DNA of 64,000 nucleotides from Cadophora sp. MPI-SDFR-AT-0126 (taxonomy: Eukaryota; Ascomycota; Leotiomycetes; Helotiales; Ploettnerulaceae): assembly GCA_020747065.1 (NCBI GenBank), contig JAGMVK010000001.1, positions 4,092,001 to 4,156,000 on the forward strand, given 5' to 3'. Below are positions 13,124 to 23,420 of the stretch, piece by piece (positions within the stretch are counted from its first letter, which is position 1; each line of letters begins with the position of its first letter). The notes under the pieces are model-generated. The model was not told where the DNA came from, searched no databases, and saw only the letters and a program-made list of their open reading frames with translations. A program made the translations under genes and the position numbers.

Positions 13124-14542
13124 TCAAGCTCGTCCAACACGTTCCTTGATATCCAACTCCGAAGGTCTCTCATCTCTATTCACAACAAGAGCCTCTACCT
13201 TCCCCATCTTCACTAACTTCACCCACTCAGGGGCTATTTCCGATGCCAATAATCTGATACATGTATCCGCCTCCTCCTTCGACATCGGCGCCTTGAAAGA
13301 ATCCCGTAGCTTGCCAATGATAGTCGGAAGTGTGAAGGAAATCCGCGACTGGCCAATGGACGTGGATGTACTGAGAATGACTAGGATTGCTACCACTTCT
13401 TCAATTCTTCCCAAGGCAGCTTTCCTCGCGATCTCGGCTTTGGATGGTGGAGGAGGCATATTCGCCTGCTGCAGTTGCTTTGCTCGTAGTCGTTCGAGAA
13501 GTGTGAGCTTCGGACCGGCGACTTCGACCTTCTGCTTCACAGTCTCCTTACCCACGATCCCAGTCTTCATATCCTCCAATCTTCGCTGTCCCTTTGCAAG
13601 TAATGGTGACATTTTAAGCAGCGAAGAACAAGTCATTATAGCTTCCAGCGGCAAGCCCTCAATGAACTCTTTAGCGGTCATCTCTGCCTCCCTCTGCCCC
13701 CACGCACTCGACAAACCACGCTCGAATATCTCATTCAACAGGTCCTCGTTCACAGGCCGTGCAATTCGTCCCCGCGCTGCCATAGCCTTGATCTCTATAC
13801 ATATTTTCCCGTGCCCATAATCGGACAGACTTAGTCGCGAAACCCATGAGTCGTTCCCGGCCGGTGTACTGGTATTCAACACGCCAATCGATCTCCGGAT
13901 ATCCTCCAAAGTGACCCTCCGCTTACCCCAAGCTCGCGCAACGTCCGGGCAGAGATTGCGCAGGTCGGCGGGCGAGTGCGTGCCGTTGTGCGCATAGTGG
14001 ATGGATAACGCGGTGAGGAATGCAGCGTGCAGGTTTATTAGGTCGAGGAGTTCGGTAGGGAGGTCTGAGCAGGGCGCGCGGTATGATTTCTCAGGGGTGG
14101 AGGCGATGAGGTCGGAGCTGGAGCTGTTGAAGGAGAGGGGTGAGCGGTTGGGTGTTTTGGACGAGATGCAGAAGCGGTCGAGGAGATTGGGCGCGCCTTT
14201 TGTAGGTGTTTCGATTGTCGAGGGTGGGCTCTGGGCGAGGACTTGCTGCTGTGGAGTATGAGGAGATTGTATCGCTCGTCGCTGTGAGAGTGCGTTGGCT
14301 GGTGAGATTGTCTCAGGCTGAGCGCTCTCCTCGTCTTCGACGAATTTCCTCTTCTTGTCGTTGCTCGTTCGCGTAGGGGTAGTTGCGATGTCGACGCGAA
14401 TGTTCTTTTCAATTATCTCCTTTGCACTAGCGATTGTGCTTGCCTTGGAGACTGTGGTGAAGGCAGTCAATCCTCGAGATTTCCCTGTTGACGTGGTCTT
14501 GCTGGTGGACGCCAACTTCCTTCTTTTAATTGCGGTAGGCAT
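13124..14542 (-). CDS. CDT1: DNA replication licensing factor Cdt1
   Basis: An intronless frame of 472 residues. The N-terminus is basic and disordered (IKRRKLAST; SPHTPQQQ). The central fold starts about residue 160 with LPTELLDLINLHAAFLTALS and runs through NLCPDVARAWGKRRVTLEDIRR, which fits the geminin/MCM-binding winged helix of Cdt1. The motif TLLERLRAKQLQQA before the C-terminal winged helix resembles the SLLERIRAKE block of animal Cdt1. Cdt1 loads the MCM helicase onto origins in G1. It is divergently transcribed from the F-box-like gene; see the MCB site at 14768. Orc6 was considered, but the central motif fits Cdt1 better. Confidence 0.85.
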   Translation of the reverse strand: MPTAIKRRKLASTSKTTSTGKSRGLTAFTTVSKASTIASAKEIIEKNIRVDIATTPTRTSNDKKRKFVEDEESAQPETISPANALSQRRAIQSPHTPQQQVLAQSPPSTIETPTKGAPNLLDRFCISSKTPNRSPLSFNSSSSDLIASTPEKSYRAPCSDLPTELLDLINLHAAFLTALSIHYAHNGTHSPADLRNLCPDVARAWGKRRVTLEDIRRSIGVLNTSTPAGNDSWVSRLSLSDYGHGKICIEIKAMAARGRIARPVNEDLLNEIFERGLSSAWGQREAEMTAKEFIEGLPLEAIMTCSSLLKMSPLLAKGQRRLEDMKTGIVGKETVKQKVEVAGPKLTLLERLRAKQLQQANMPPPPSKAEIARKAALGRIEEVVAILVILSTSTSIGQSRISFTLPTIIGKLRDSFKAPMSKEEADTCIRLLASEIAPEWVKLVKMGKVEALVVNRDERPSELDIKERVGRA

Positions 14543-14767
14543 GGTGAGGTGAAGCGATGCGATGCTATGCTATGTATGCAATGGTAATGCGATACAATTG
14601 ATGCAAGAGCGATGTTGAAGAGATGCAAGTATGGATTTCTGGAATGGTGGAAGGTGGGATGGTATTTTGAGTTCGTGGATGGTTGCTGTGAGCAAAAATG
14701 CGTTGCATATAAATTCGCGAGGAGGTGGTTGGGGAGTCGCGTTCTGCGAGACGCGCTTGGTGCCTTC

Positions 14768-14773
14768 ACGCGT
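14768..14773. promoter_or_regulatory. Candidate MluI cell-cycle box (ACGCGT) upstream of CDT1
   Basis: ACGCGT sits about 226 bp upstream of the CDT1 start codon, inside the 390-bp divergent promoter. A near-match ACGCGC lies at about 14751-14756. ACGCGT is the site bound by MBF (Mbp1/Cdc10-type) factors that switch on G1/S genes in fungi, which suits a licensing factor. A 6-bp match alone is weak evidence. Confidence 0.4.
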
Positions 14774-14932
14774 AAAGTGGTTCGGCCAAAAAATGACAGG
14801 GGTCCGCCAAGTGCAGTCTCGATATTGATCTCCATCTTCAACATCGGCCGATTGTCGCCTCTTTGTCCTGCGACAACCTCAACGATGTAATCCACAATCA
14901 AACCAACTCGCCTCCTCTCGACTCCCCTCGAC

Positions 14933-15700
14933 ATGCCTCTCCTCTTCCTCGAAGCCATCCCAAGAGAGATCCGCGATCAGATATATATCTATTGCCTCGC
15001 CCCTCGATCAGGAGTAGTGACTCTATCTCCATGGACCATCGACGTCGCACGCTCTCTCTCCCTCCTCCGAACCTGCAAGCAAGTCCACCGAGAATGCAAA
15101 GACCTCATCTGGCACCACAACCGACTCAGTCTCCACGGACCTACCCAGTTGTCGCAGAAGTTCAAAGGCTTGCTGAAGCACGGCCCTGCTCGGCGCATAC
15201 GCCTGCTCAAGTTGTCGCTCGAACTGCTGGATCGTGACGAGCTGGAATGGTTCGCGAGTTCGGCGAAGGCTCTCGAGGACTGGTGTCGGCTTGGCAGGTT
15301 GGAGTCGATCACTATCGTTTCGGAGTGGGACAAGCCGAGAGATATGCTGGAGTTCAAGGAGATACAGAATCTGAGGAGATATGGCGAGTCTCTGGATGGA
15401 AGGCTGTATAGGGACTCGAGCACCTGGACGAGAATGGTCATAAGTACGGGTTGGCCGAGATTCTGTCACTGGGGAAAGCAGAGATGGCTGAGGGAAATGC
15501 TGTTGGATCCAAGTGGTATCAATGAGCTGCTCTTGGAGATCCACAATACTTTTGGTGGCCAGTTGTACGTGGATGGTTTACTGTGCTTCAGGAACCACGA
15601 GCAGATTGTCAAAGGCTATCATTTTGATCCGAGGAATGGGGAAATCAGGCTCGTTCCCGGATCGATCCCCCATAGGCCAGCAATTAATGCAATGTGTTGA
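14933..15700 (+). CDS. F-box-like / 2EXR-type hypothetical protein
   Basis: A single-exon frame of 255 residues. The N-terminus, LFLEAIPREIRDQIYIYCLA, followed by LLRTCKQVHRECKDLIWHHN, has the pattern of the fungal F-box-like family (P-x-E-I-R-x-x-I-Y then C-x-Q-x-x-x-E). Such proteins are very numerous in Pezizomycotina and mostly uncharacterised; a role in SCF-type ubiquitin ligases is possible but unproven here. The rest holds no known motif. It shares its promoter with CDT1. Confidence 0.75.
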   Translation: MPLLFLEAIPREIRDQIYIYCLAPRSGVVTLSPWTIDVARSLSLLRTCKQVHRECKDLIWHHNRLSLHGPTQLSQKFKGLLKHGPARRIRLLKLSLELLDRDELEWFASSAKALEDWCRLGRLESITIVSEWDKPRDMLEFKEIQNLRRYGESLDGRLYRDSSTWTRMVISTGWPRFCHWGKQRWLREMLLDPSGINELLLEIHNTFGGQLYVDGLLCFRNHEQIVKGYHFDPRNGEIRLVPGSIPHRPAINAMC

Positions 15701-17197
15701 TATTATGGCTTGGGTTTACAAGTGACAAGTAAGTACTCGTCATCCGAGTGCAGAGTTCGTTCAGACTTTCTCCAATTGTGTTTCACGGCCTTCAAGGGCC
15801 ACTTCTTTTCTTTGTCCTAACAGAGCGTCGTACTTTCCCGCCCGCACTCGATCCATTTTCCACACTTGACAGCCTCATGAGCTTGCACCTTCCAGCTTTC
15901 GCTTTCATTTCTATCCAAAGTCAACACATTCTTTCTCCTGACCACACCGCACCAGTATTACGATAGGTTGTATTTTAACCTCACGCTCCCGTCTCGCGGC
16001 GTTGGCATTCAGCAGTCCTGCCACACAAGCCCCACCCAGCCGGCGTAGAGAATGTGCCCACGCCCTGGGGTCAAGGTCCAACCGCTGTGTTGAAAGGTTC
16101 ATGGTCGATAGTCTCGTTGTCACTCCTACCAATAAAGTAGCTTGGAGCTTTGGTTTTGGAGGAAGGATATGAACGATTTTGACTGGTGGTTCAGGAGACA
16201 ACGCGACTTTCGAAGTGGTCAATGTTATACATCTCACGGGACACTGTTTCTATGCGAGACATGACCATGTGAAGCTAGGTACTACTCCATCACTTCAATC
16301 GAGCAGCAGATGCGATCGTGATCTCGATTTGAGAGCTGTCCATGTTGCTTTCCTGGGGTCTCAGCACTTGAAGCGGATGAACCATAGAGGCCTAATGGGT
16401 CGTTGTAGCGAGAGGATGGACGTCGACGAAGGATCGAGATAGATCGTCCTCGATCTATCCGCTGTACTTCGCAGAATTCATATCTGAGTTCTTTGAATCT
16501 ATGCAGGGCAGCAAGATTGAAACTCTTTTCACATGTTCTGACTCGAGATAGCCCTAATGGCCAATAGGTTTGGAGCGATTGACCAAGCTCATTAGATCGA
16601 TCATCGATTGAATGTTTCAGCGGAGCTTAGGGCTGAACCTTGGAACCAGTGACTTTAAGGTTGTTCCAAGAGTCAGTCAAAGCTTCCAGCCTCTAGCTTT
16701 ATCGCTACACACGGACTAAGCTGTTGCGCGATCGAGATTCGGAACGTGGACCGAAAGTGTCTTTAGTAGGAGCACAAGATCTCTTTTCGGAAACATATCG
16801 GCCACTCGATGTCAGTTTGATGATCAGTGAATAACGCTGTTGAGCTTATCGCCTTTGTATCCTTGGCTTGCCCTGTCAGATCTGGTCGGGTATTATGCCG
16901 GTGCCGACTGCCCTGGTCATAGCACAATGCGATGCGAAACGAACAGTGCGGGCATCGACGTTTATTCGCCCTCTCCAGGAGTGTACGAAAGCTTATTTGG
17001 ACAGGTCAAACTCTTCCTTAGGCCTTCCTACCGTGTTCGGAATGCATTGGGCATGCGAGGGGGAGAATGGTACCTTTTCCCTTCCTTATTTCTAGTCAAG
17101 TTTTATGATGGCTCTAGAACGATAGCCGTCGTCTTGAAGCACCTCGAACGCTGCCACACTTACTATCAGATATCGGCCTCCAGATGTTGCATGTAAG
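15701..17197. other. Intergenic region
   Basis: About 1.5 kb in which I find no gene. Several short frames (for example near 15748-15966 and 16840-17196) show no family resemblance and no splice-linked continuation. Confidence 0.5.
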
Positions 17198-18906
17198 ATG
17201 CGAAATTCGATGCTCCTTTGTATCTTCATATCTCCCATCATTGCGACAGCCGCCTTAAACAGACCACAAATTGAAGCACGGTTGCCAAAATGTTCGGTGA
17301 GCCTGGTTCCCAGCAAGAGTCAAATGTTCTCAGACGCTGATAAACAAAGACCGACTGCTTCGCTACAGCATTATCCACAAACGCAGACCTCATAGATTCA
17401 CCTGAGAGATCATGTCCGAACGTTACACTTCAGCGACCCCTCTCGGCATGTCTCCAACGAGCATGTAGCTTCGACGAGCAAAAACAGTTTTCCATCGTCA
17501 GGGAAGATATCTGTCAGGACGAATCCGTCCCATCAAGAGGACTAGGTGCTCTGGTCGTGGCTATCACTGTAGGACCCATCACTCTGTCCTGCGTGGCGGC
17601 TCGAATATACTCGAAACGAAGGATTTCACAGGCGCTAGGCATGGATGATTATCTGATACTTGGAGCAACGCTGTTCTACATGGGGACGATTCCGCTGTAC
17701 ATTGTCAGTAAGTGGTTCCTTCATTATCGAGATGTCCATACACTGATCATGTAGACACCATCCTTGGATTTGGAAAGCATTTCTGGCATATTGACCCGTT
17801 GAGGATTCGTATTCTGCTTATTGTGAGTAGGAGTTGATGTGTTGGGAACTGTTCTAGCTAATTTTTGCGATGATCTTCTATATTGGAGAGCTGTCTTACT
17901 TGGCCACCATGCCATTGATCAAGCTTTCCATCCTCTTCTTCTACGTGAGCCAGACTCACATCCCAGAAGTAACACTAGCTCAATGTGTTCTAGTTAAGGA
18001 TTTTTACGAGGCCTGGCTTTCGACTCACCGTATGGATCATGATCGTGTTCGTGGGTTCTGCAGGCGTTGCGTTTGTTGTGACGGGGATGGTACAATGTCT
18101 CCCGATCGGTAGGTTCTATCTACACTCAGCAAACTTGATTAATACTGACGTTAACAGGCGGTTCATTCGATCGCAGCATCCAAGCCAAGTGCATTGATCT
18201 GAATGCGGTGGCGTACGCGAACGGGGGAATTGGCATTTTTCAGGACGTTATCATCCTCCTTCTTCCGTTCCCAGAAGTCGTGTATCTGAATATGAGAAAG
18301 CGGAAGAAAGTCATCTTAATCCTGATGTTTCTTCTTGGGACATTTGCCGTGTTGACGAGCATCCTTCGCCTGCCCTCCCTCCATACATTTGCAACGTCGA
18401 CTGATCAAACCTGTAAGTGCATGAATACAGTCCATGAATATTTTCCGAGACTAGAGCTAAGATAGAAATTTCAAGGGGACAATCAAACAGGCTCCATCTG
18501 GTCCCTTGCAGAACAGTCTGTGGCCATGATGTGCGCCTGCATGCCAGCCATCCGCAAACTTCTGGCAAGCTACCTTCCCAATATGCTCGGACTCGATGGC
18601 GCCAGCAAAAATCAAAATAAAAGCGACAAGAGGGTCGCGAGGAAGAAACCATCATCTTCCCACCACTTGAGTAGCACGTTCTCAAGTCAAGGCACTACGA
18701 TCATGGCAGTCAGCAGGACTCACGATCCAGATTGTACATGGATACTTGCAGCGGACAGCGAGCCGAGCATTGCTCTGGATGACTTGGGAAGTCCGTTCGA
18801 GTGTAGTTTTGATTACTCTGTGTTGGGGAAAGACTTGGTTGTATCACTTCAGGACGGACAGCAGGAGAGTAGACTAGATTTTCCAAGAGGAGCGAATCTC
18901 TTTTGA
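17198..18906 (+). CDS. Pth11-like seven-helix receptor with CFEM-like N-terminus
   Basis: Seven exons: 17198-17296, 17350-17707, 17755-17822, 17858-17944, 17994-18108, 18158-18412 and 18476-18906, giving 470 residues. A signal peptide (MRNSMLLCIFISPIIATA) is followed by a Cys-rich segment (LPKCS, TDCF, SCPN, SACL, RACS, DICQ) resembling a CFEM domain but with six rather than eight cysteines. The fungal rhodopsin/SAT4 region follows, with DDYLILGATLFYMG, GELSYLATMPLIKLSILFFY, LRIFTRPGFRLTVW, CIDLNAVAYANGGIGI and PFPEVVYL. Pth11 of Magnaporthe is a surface-sensing receptor of this class. The fourth intron (17823-17857, 35 bp) is very short; an in-frame alternative acceptor is at 17890. Confidence 0.85.
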
Positions 18907-20130
18907 TTGACAATCAAATGTCAATTACTTCGTATCCCGTAATGACGCTTGACGGTGACTGACTGTACCATGGCAGTTGTCATACTCCATGATGAGGCTA
19001 CCTGTCGTTATTTCTCTCTCACCTGCTTCGAAATGATGATGGCGAAGACAAGACTACTGGTACCAATTGGCGCGGTGATTTCCATTTGCACCGTGAGACG
19101 GATTGTGTTGTACTGAAATCCGACTTCCGGGTTTTCCATCATCTAGAGGGCCTTGTATGATGCTTTTCGGGATGAGCATGGGCTTGAAATGACGTCGAAA
19201 CTCAATGAGCCTGCTCGAGATGTTGCCCTTGGATCTCGCAACTTGATTTGATATTGTAGTTGAATCGATCGATCCCGCGTAAAACAGAACAAGAAGGAAG
19301 GTATATGCAACAACGATCTTTAGAGAGTGCGCTATGATCGTCCATCTGGCGAGACAAGGTTCTCTTGGTCTGACTATTTACTTCTCAGTCGGCTAAATAT
19401 GCACAGGGTTCCTGTTAACGTTAAATATCGCTTGAGGTCCTGGAACCAAGGCCAAAGACTCAGAATATATGATAACATGTCGGTCTCCCGAAAATGCGGA
19501 CTCTCCCGGACAAGTAACCGACCCGTCAGTTCATGACAGGTGTTCATGCTCTTCCAATCCGACAGCATGTTCGCTCTCTGCACTTCTCCCCAGCATGTTC
19601 GCCAATGCTTGTGCTTTTGATAGATTATTCGCTCGCTAGCAAGTTTTGACTCACTGTAGAGCTATAGATGTGATTTGTATAGAAAGAATTAAATTTCAGT
19701 GACTTGCTACAACTAATCAGATAAATTATTTTTGATATTGAGAATAAATTCCTACTGACGTTTGGAGATGGGGACAGGTCCACCCCTGTAGCATGCTAAG
19801 AATTTCTCGGGAGGCGGGGATCTCCGAATTGCGATGCAGGTGAGGTGGACTTCGAGACTCGAGGCTTGAGATAAAGATTTTCAATCCTACTTTTATAAAA
19901 CTGCTTCTCGTTTATCGATGTCAATCTTCGTTATCGATTGCTTATCTCAATTCTTCCAATTTCTCTATCTTCGATCTCCGTGACATTGTCAAACGCAGAT
20001 GAACATCTACCACAACCCCTCAAGTACTCATTCAATCTCAAAATCAACACCCTCCTCAAACATCACCACCTCTCCCCGAATCCGCCTCTCCCTCCTAATC
20101 TCACACCTCCAACCCCAAGACAACCCCACA
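18907..20130. other. Intergenic region
   Basis: No gene recognised. The sequence becomes AT-richer around 19.6-20.0 kb. The right end, with TTTATAAAA at about 19891, is the probable promoter of the hydroxyisourate hydrolase gene. Confidence 0.5.
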
Positions 20131-20695
20131 ATGAGCAGCAGAACCCCTACCACTCGACCCCCAATAACCTGCCACGTCTTGGACACCACGACCGGCCGCC
20201 CCGCCGCCAACCTCGCGGTCAAACTCTCTTGCGTCGATTTCCCAGATGTCGAATTCGTAGGTACAACGAACGCCGATGGACGGATTGCGGCGTGGGCGAA
20301 TGGAGGGGAGGGCGCGTATGTTGAGAGTAAGGGAGGAGTAATAGAGGCACTGGAGGCGATTATTGAGGAGAAGGCCGTGAGGGAGGAGAGTGCTGCTAGT
20401 AGGTTTACACACTTACATGACGATATCAAGAGCTTTGGAATAGTGCTACTGATTAAAGATTATTATAGGACGCCTTGGATCTAGTCTTTGGAAGTTGCAG
20501 TTTAATACTGGGGCGCATTATGGAGTGGGAAATACTTTCTTTCCTGTAGGATCCGCTACTGGCTTCAATTAAGACGGGAATACTAACAAATATTCGCAGG
20601 TCGTGGAACTCTCCTTCTTAGTTGTTAAAGACGAGCACTTCCATGTTCCACTCCTCCTCGGTCCGTATAGCTTTACGACTTATAGAGGTAGTTGA
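20131..20695 (+). CDS. 5-hydroxyisourate hydrolase (transthyretin-like)
   Basis: Three exons, 20131-20402, 20485-20545 and 20600-20695, give 142 residues. Family marks are ITCHVLDTTTGRPAANLAVKL at the start, TTNADGRI, FNTGAHYG, NTFFPVVEL and the closing FHVPLLLGPYSFTTYRGS, ending in the diagnostic YRGS tail. The enzyme hydrolyses 5-hydroxyisourate, the product of urate oxidase, in purine breakdown. It has no PTS1, as the tail ends in GS. The first intron's donor is GTTTAC, chosen because it keeps frame; a stronger-looking GTAGGT three bases earlier would break it. A Glu-rich stretch (residues about 65-90) is unusual but stays open. Confidence 0.88.
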
Positions 20696-21299
20696 TTTCC
20701 GAGATCACCAAAATGTACACGAAGATATGGCGTTGGGATTTGTTTATAGCATTGCTTTTCGAGAGAAATGTAAGGCTGGCAGTTGCTAGAAACGCTCCTT
20801 GATTATGTATCGAGCCATTTCGGGAGCTACCAGTATGAAGAGTCGGTGTTGAATGCTGGAAAGTCTTGATGATCAGGGTCGGCTTGCCAGTCTTCCCCGG
20901 CTGCGTAGAGTATCGAAAACAACTTGTGCGCCACCGAAAATTGGAGAATCTACATGATGCGCAGGTCCAATCGCCGGGGCCAGGATTCGAATACCCATTC
21001 GTGCGACCCGAGTGAGCCCGTCTGCTTTGCTGCAGTCCATTGTCGCCCATGATCACGATGCCAGGTCGCGAAGGGGCTGATGTTGGTGCTTGCCACTTTG
21101 AAGACAAGACAAGTTTCGTGGTAGAATATATAGAGCATTGCTTATATTGAATCCCCGAGGCTAGCCAGAAAATCATTGTCGGTTTTGTGGTGAATGGCAA
21201 ACTAGTGTCAACGTCAAAGGAATGTTTGGGGTCTGGAGTGTTGGAGTCGACTCGATGCCAAGCCTCGCCTCTTGAACCTACTCCCTCTCCATCATCCAC
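20673..21299 (-). CDS. Possible RanBP2-type zinc-finger protein, fourth cysteine lost
   Basis: An open minus-strand frame of up to 208 residues whose middle reads NPGPGDWTCASCRFSNFRW then RTSCFRY. This is the W-x-C-x2-C-x10-C-x2-C layout of a RanBP2 zinc finger with the context seen in fungal members (PGPGDWTC). The fourth zinc ligand is Tyr where Cys is expected; TGT or TGC to TAC/TAT is a G-to-A transition on the coding strand. The rest of the frame is not recognisable. It overlaps the last bases of the hydroxyisourate hydrolase gene. It is either a small gene with a damaged finger or a relic. Confidence 0.35.
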   Translation of the reverse strand: MDDGEGVGSRGEAWHRVDSNTPDPKHSFDVDTSLPFTTKPTMIFWLASGIQYKQCSIYSTTKLVLSSKWQAPTSAPSRPGIVIMGDNGLQQSRRAHSGRTNGYSNPGPGDWTCASCRFSNFRWRTSCFRYSTQPGKTGKPTLIIKTFQHSTPTLHTGSSRNGSIHNQGAFLATASLTFLSKSNAINKSQRHIFVYILVISEINYLYKS

Positions 21300-21809
21300 C
21301 CCGAGCTGCGTTGTCCTCCTCTTCTTTCAATGTCCACATTTCAGACCACTCAAAGAGAAGAGAAGACAACTTTGCCATAATTTCTCCCGTTGATGTTGAA
21401 GTTTGCTTTTGTAATATGGCATTGCCACGGAAATGGGTGGTGTGTCTCACACATCGGCAAAACTCCAAAACGACGCTCGCGCGAGATATGTCGCAGCTCA
21501 GCGATCAGTCTCGCTACTATCCCTCGTTACCAAAAGAAAAATATGGCAAGGCCACCCGAGTCGTCCCAATTGTTCATTTGTTACCATGATGTCCTGCCAC
21601 TACCATAATTGAGATGAACCTCAAATCAATGCATCATGCCGTCCGGCCCATATCCTTGTCGCCATGCTTTATGGCCAAGTCTAGAGTATCGTAGTCAAAT
21701 CTTTCTTGTTGTCAGTCCTTCTGCATCTTCAAATCAATCGTTCGCCTGGTTTGCGTTCCGAATGCTCGTCTCTTCCATTTTTGTATATTCTGCTGTAATA
21801 TAATTCAGG

Positions 21810-23108
21810 ATGAAGCTTCAAACTCTTCTGGTCAAGGCTTGCTTTCTACTTTCTTTCGGCGCATCACAACTTCACGATGCCGCAAAATCAGCAGTATGTT
21901 AATCTCAGTCCCGATAAATTCTATTTGCTCACATCTCAAGGGTCTGCAATACTACGGTACAGAAACCGAAAGTGTATCTTTCGCAGATCAACCCTATCAA
22001 GCCGTCTTGAAGAACACCTCAGAATTCGGTCAGATCACACCAGGAAACTCAATGAAATGGGACTCGATTGAGCCTCAGCCCGGGAAATTCTCCTTCACCG
22101 GCGGAGATGCAATCGCCGCTCTCGCCAAAGCCAATAATCAAATTCTTCGCTGTCATACCTTGGTCTGGCATCAACAACTTCCTCTCTGGGTCACGAATGG
22201 GACGTGGACGGCACAAACCTTGACAGCGGCACTTCAGAACCACATCACGAACGAAGTCACCCACTACAAAGGCCAATGCGCCCATTGGGATGTTGTTAAC
22301 GAGGCATTGAATGACAATGGAACATTCCGAGAGAGCGTGTTCTTCAGAGTCATCGGCCAGGATTACATCAGGATCGCCTTCGAGGCAGCCGCGGCTGCAG
22401 ACCCGGATGTCAAGTTGTACTACAACGATTTCGGGACTGAGTTCCCTGGTGCAAAGAGCAAGGCTGCTCGAGGCATCGTCAAGTCTCTCAAGGATGCAGG
22501 AGTGAAGATCGATGGTGTTGGATTTCAAGCGCACTTCATCGTTGGTGGGACGCCTTCGAAGGCGGCTCAGATTGCCAATATGAATGCATTCGTTACCTTA
22601 GGAGTCGAGGTTGCTATCACGGAATTGGATATCAGGATGACTCTACCTTCGACGGATGCACTTGTGGAGCAGCAAAAGAAGGATTACGAAGACACGTCTG
22701 CTGCTTGCGTAGCCACAACTGGATGTATTGGTATCACGGTATGGGATTTCGATGACAAGGTACGGCAGTCTCCTCTTGTATCATCTCAACTAACAAATCT
22801 AGTACTCCTGGATTCCCTCGACATTCCCAGGTACAGGAGACGGAACAATGTTCGATGGAAGCGTGACCCGAAAAGAAGCGTACTTCGGTGCTCTCGCTGG
22901 ACTTGTGCCTTCAGCTGGAAACGGAACGAATTCGACGGGTGGCACATTTGCTGAGTCCACACCAACATCGAATACTCCATCGACAGGGACTAATACGACG
23001 GTGACGACTCCCACTTTGAGAGTGCCGACTTCGCCTGCTTCGTCGTTGAATCTTGCGGGGTTGATTCCTGTACTTTTGCTTTCGATAATTTTTGCAGCAC
23101 TGCTCTGA
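21810..23108 (+). CDS. GPI-anchored GH10 endo-1,4-beta-xylanase
   Basis: Three exons, 21810-21893, 21941-22759 and 22803-23108, give 402 residues. A signal peptide ([19 protein letters not shown]) is followed by a complete family 10 barrel: [40 protein letters not shown], the acid/base Glu149 in [10 protein letters not shown] and the nucleophile Glu256 in [10 protein letters not shown], then [16 protein letters not shown]. There is no carbohydrate-binding module. Instead a Thr/Ser-rich stalk ends in a hydrophobic tail ([18 protein letters not shown]), a GPI signal. GH10 enzymes cleave xylan from plant walls; membrane tethering is less common than secretion for this family. Confidence 0.94.
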
Positions 23109-23420
23109 AGGGTCTAAACAGAAACTCTGTATCCTTGATCTCCGGATGAAATTAAGCACGAAGAAAGTACGCTTCACTGTGTTTCGTCATCTCATTCTAG
23201 GACGTGATTGACCAGGCGAAAAGCTCATTCACAACCGCCTCGATTGTCGATTGTCGACACATGAGAAGCACTTCTTGTATCTTAAGTTCATGTAGAGCTT
23301 ATGCGGAATTTTCTGATCCGCCTTTTTACATCATTTGCTTGTGTTGAATCCTGCTCTCGGTTGCCTGTAGAAACCGGTGTACATCTGCTATGCCATGCAA
23401 TAATTGTCATGTCAATCCAA

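Noticed and set aside
12873..13820. Plus-strand open frame of 315 codons
   Set aside because: It runs antisense to CDT1, whose frame carries recognisable Cdt1 motifs; the plus frame has none.
20945..21010. tRNA-like phrase with TTCGAAT on the minus strand
   Set aside because: The flanking stem does not pair and the sequence reads better as the zinc-finger frame. No tRNA gene was found in the window.
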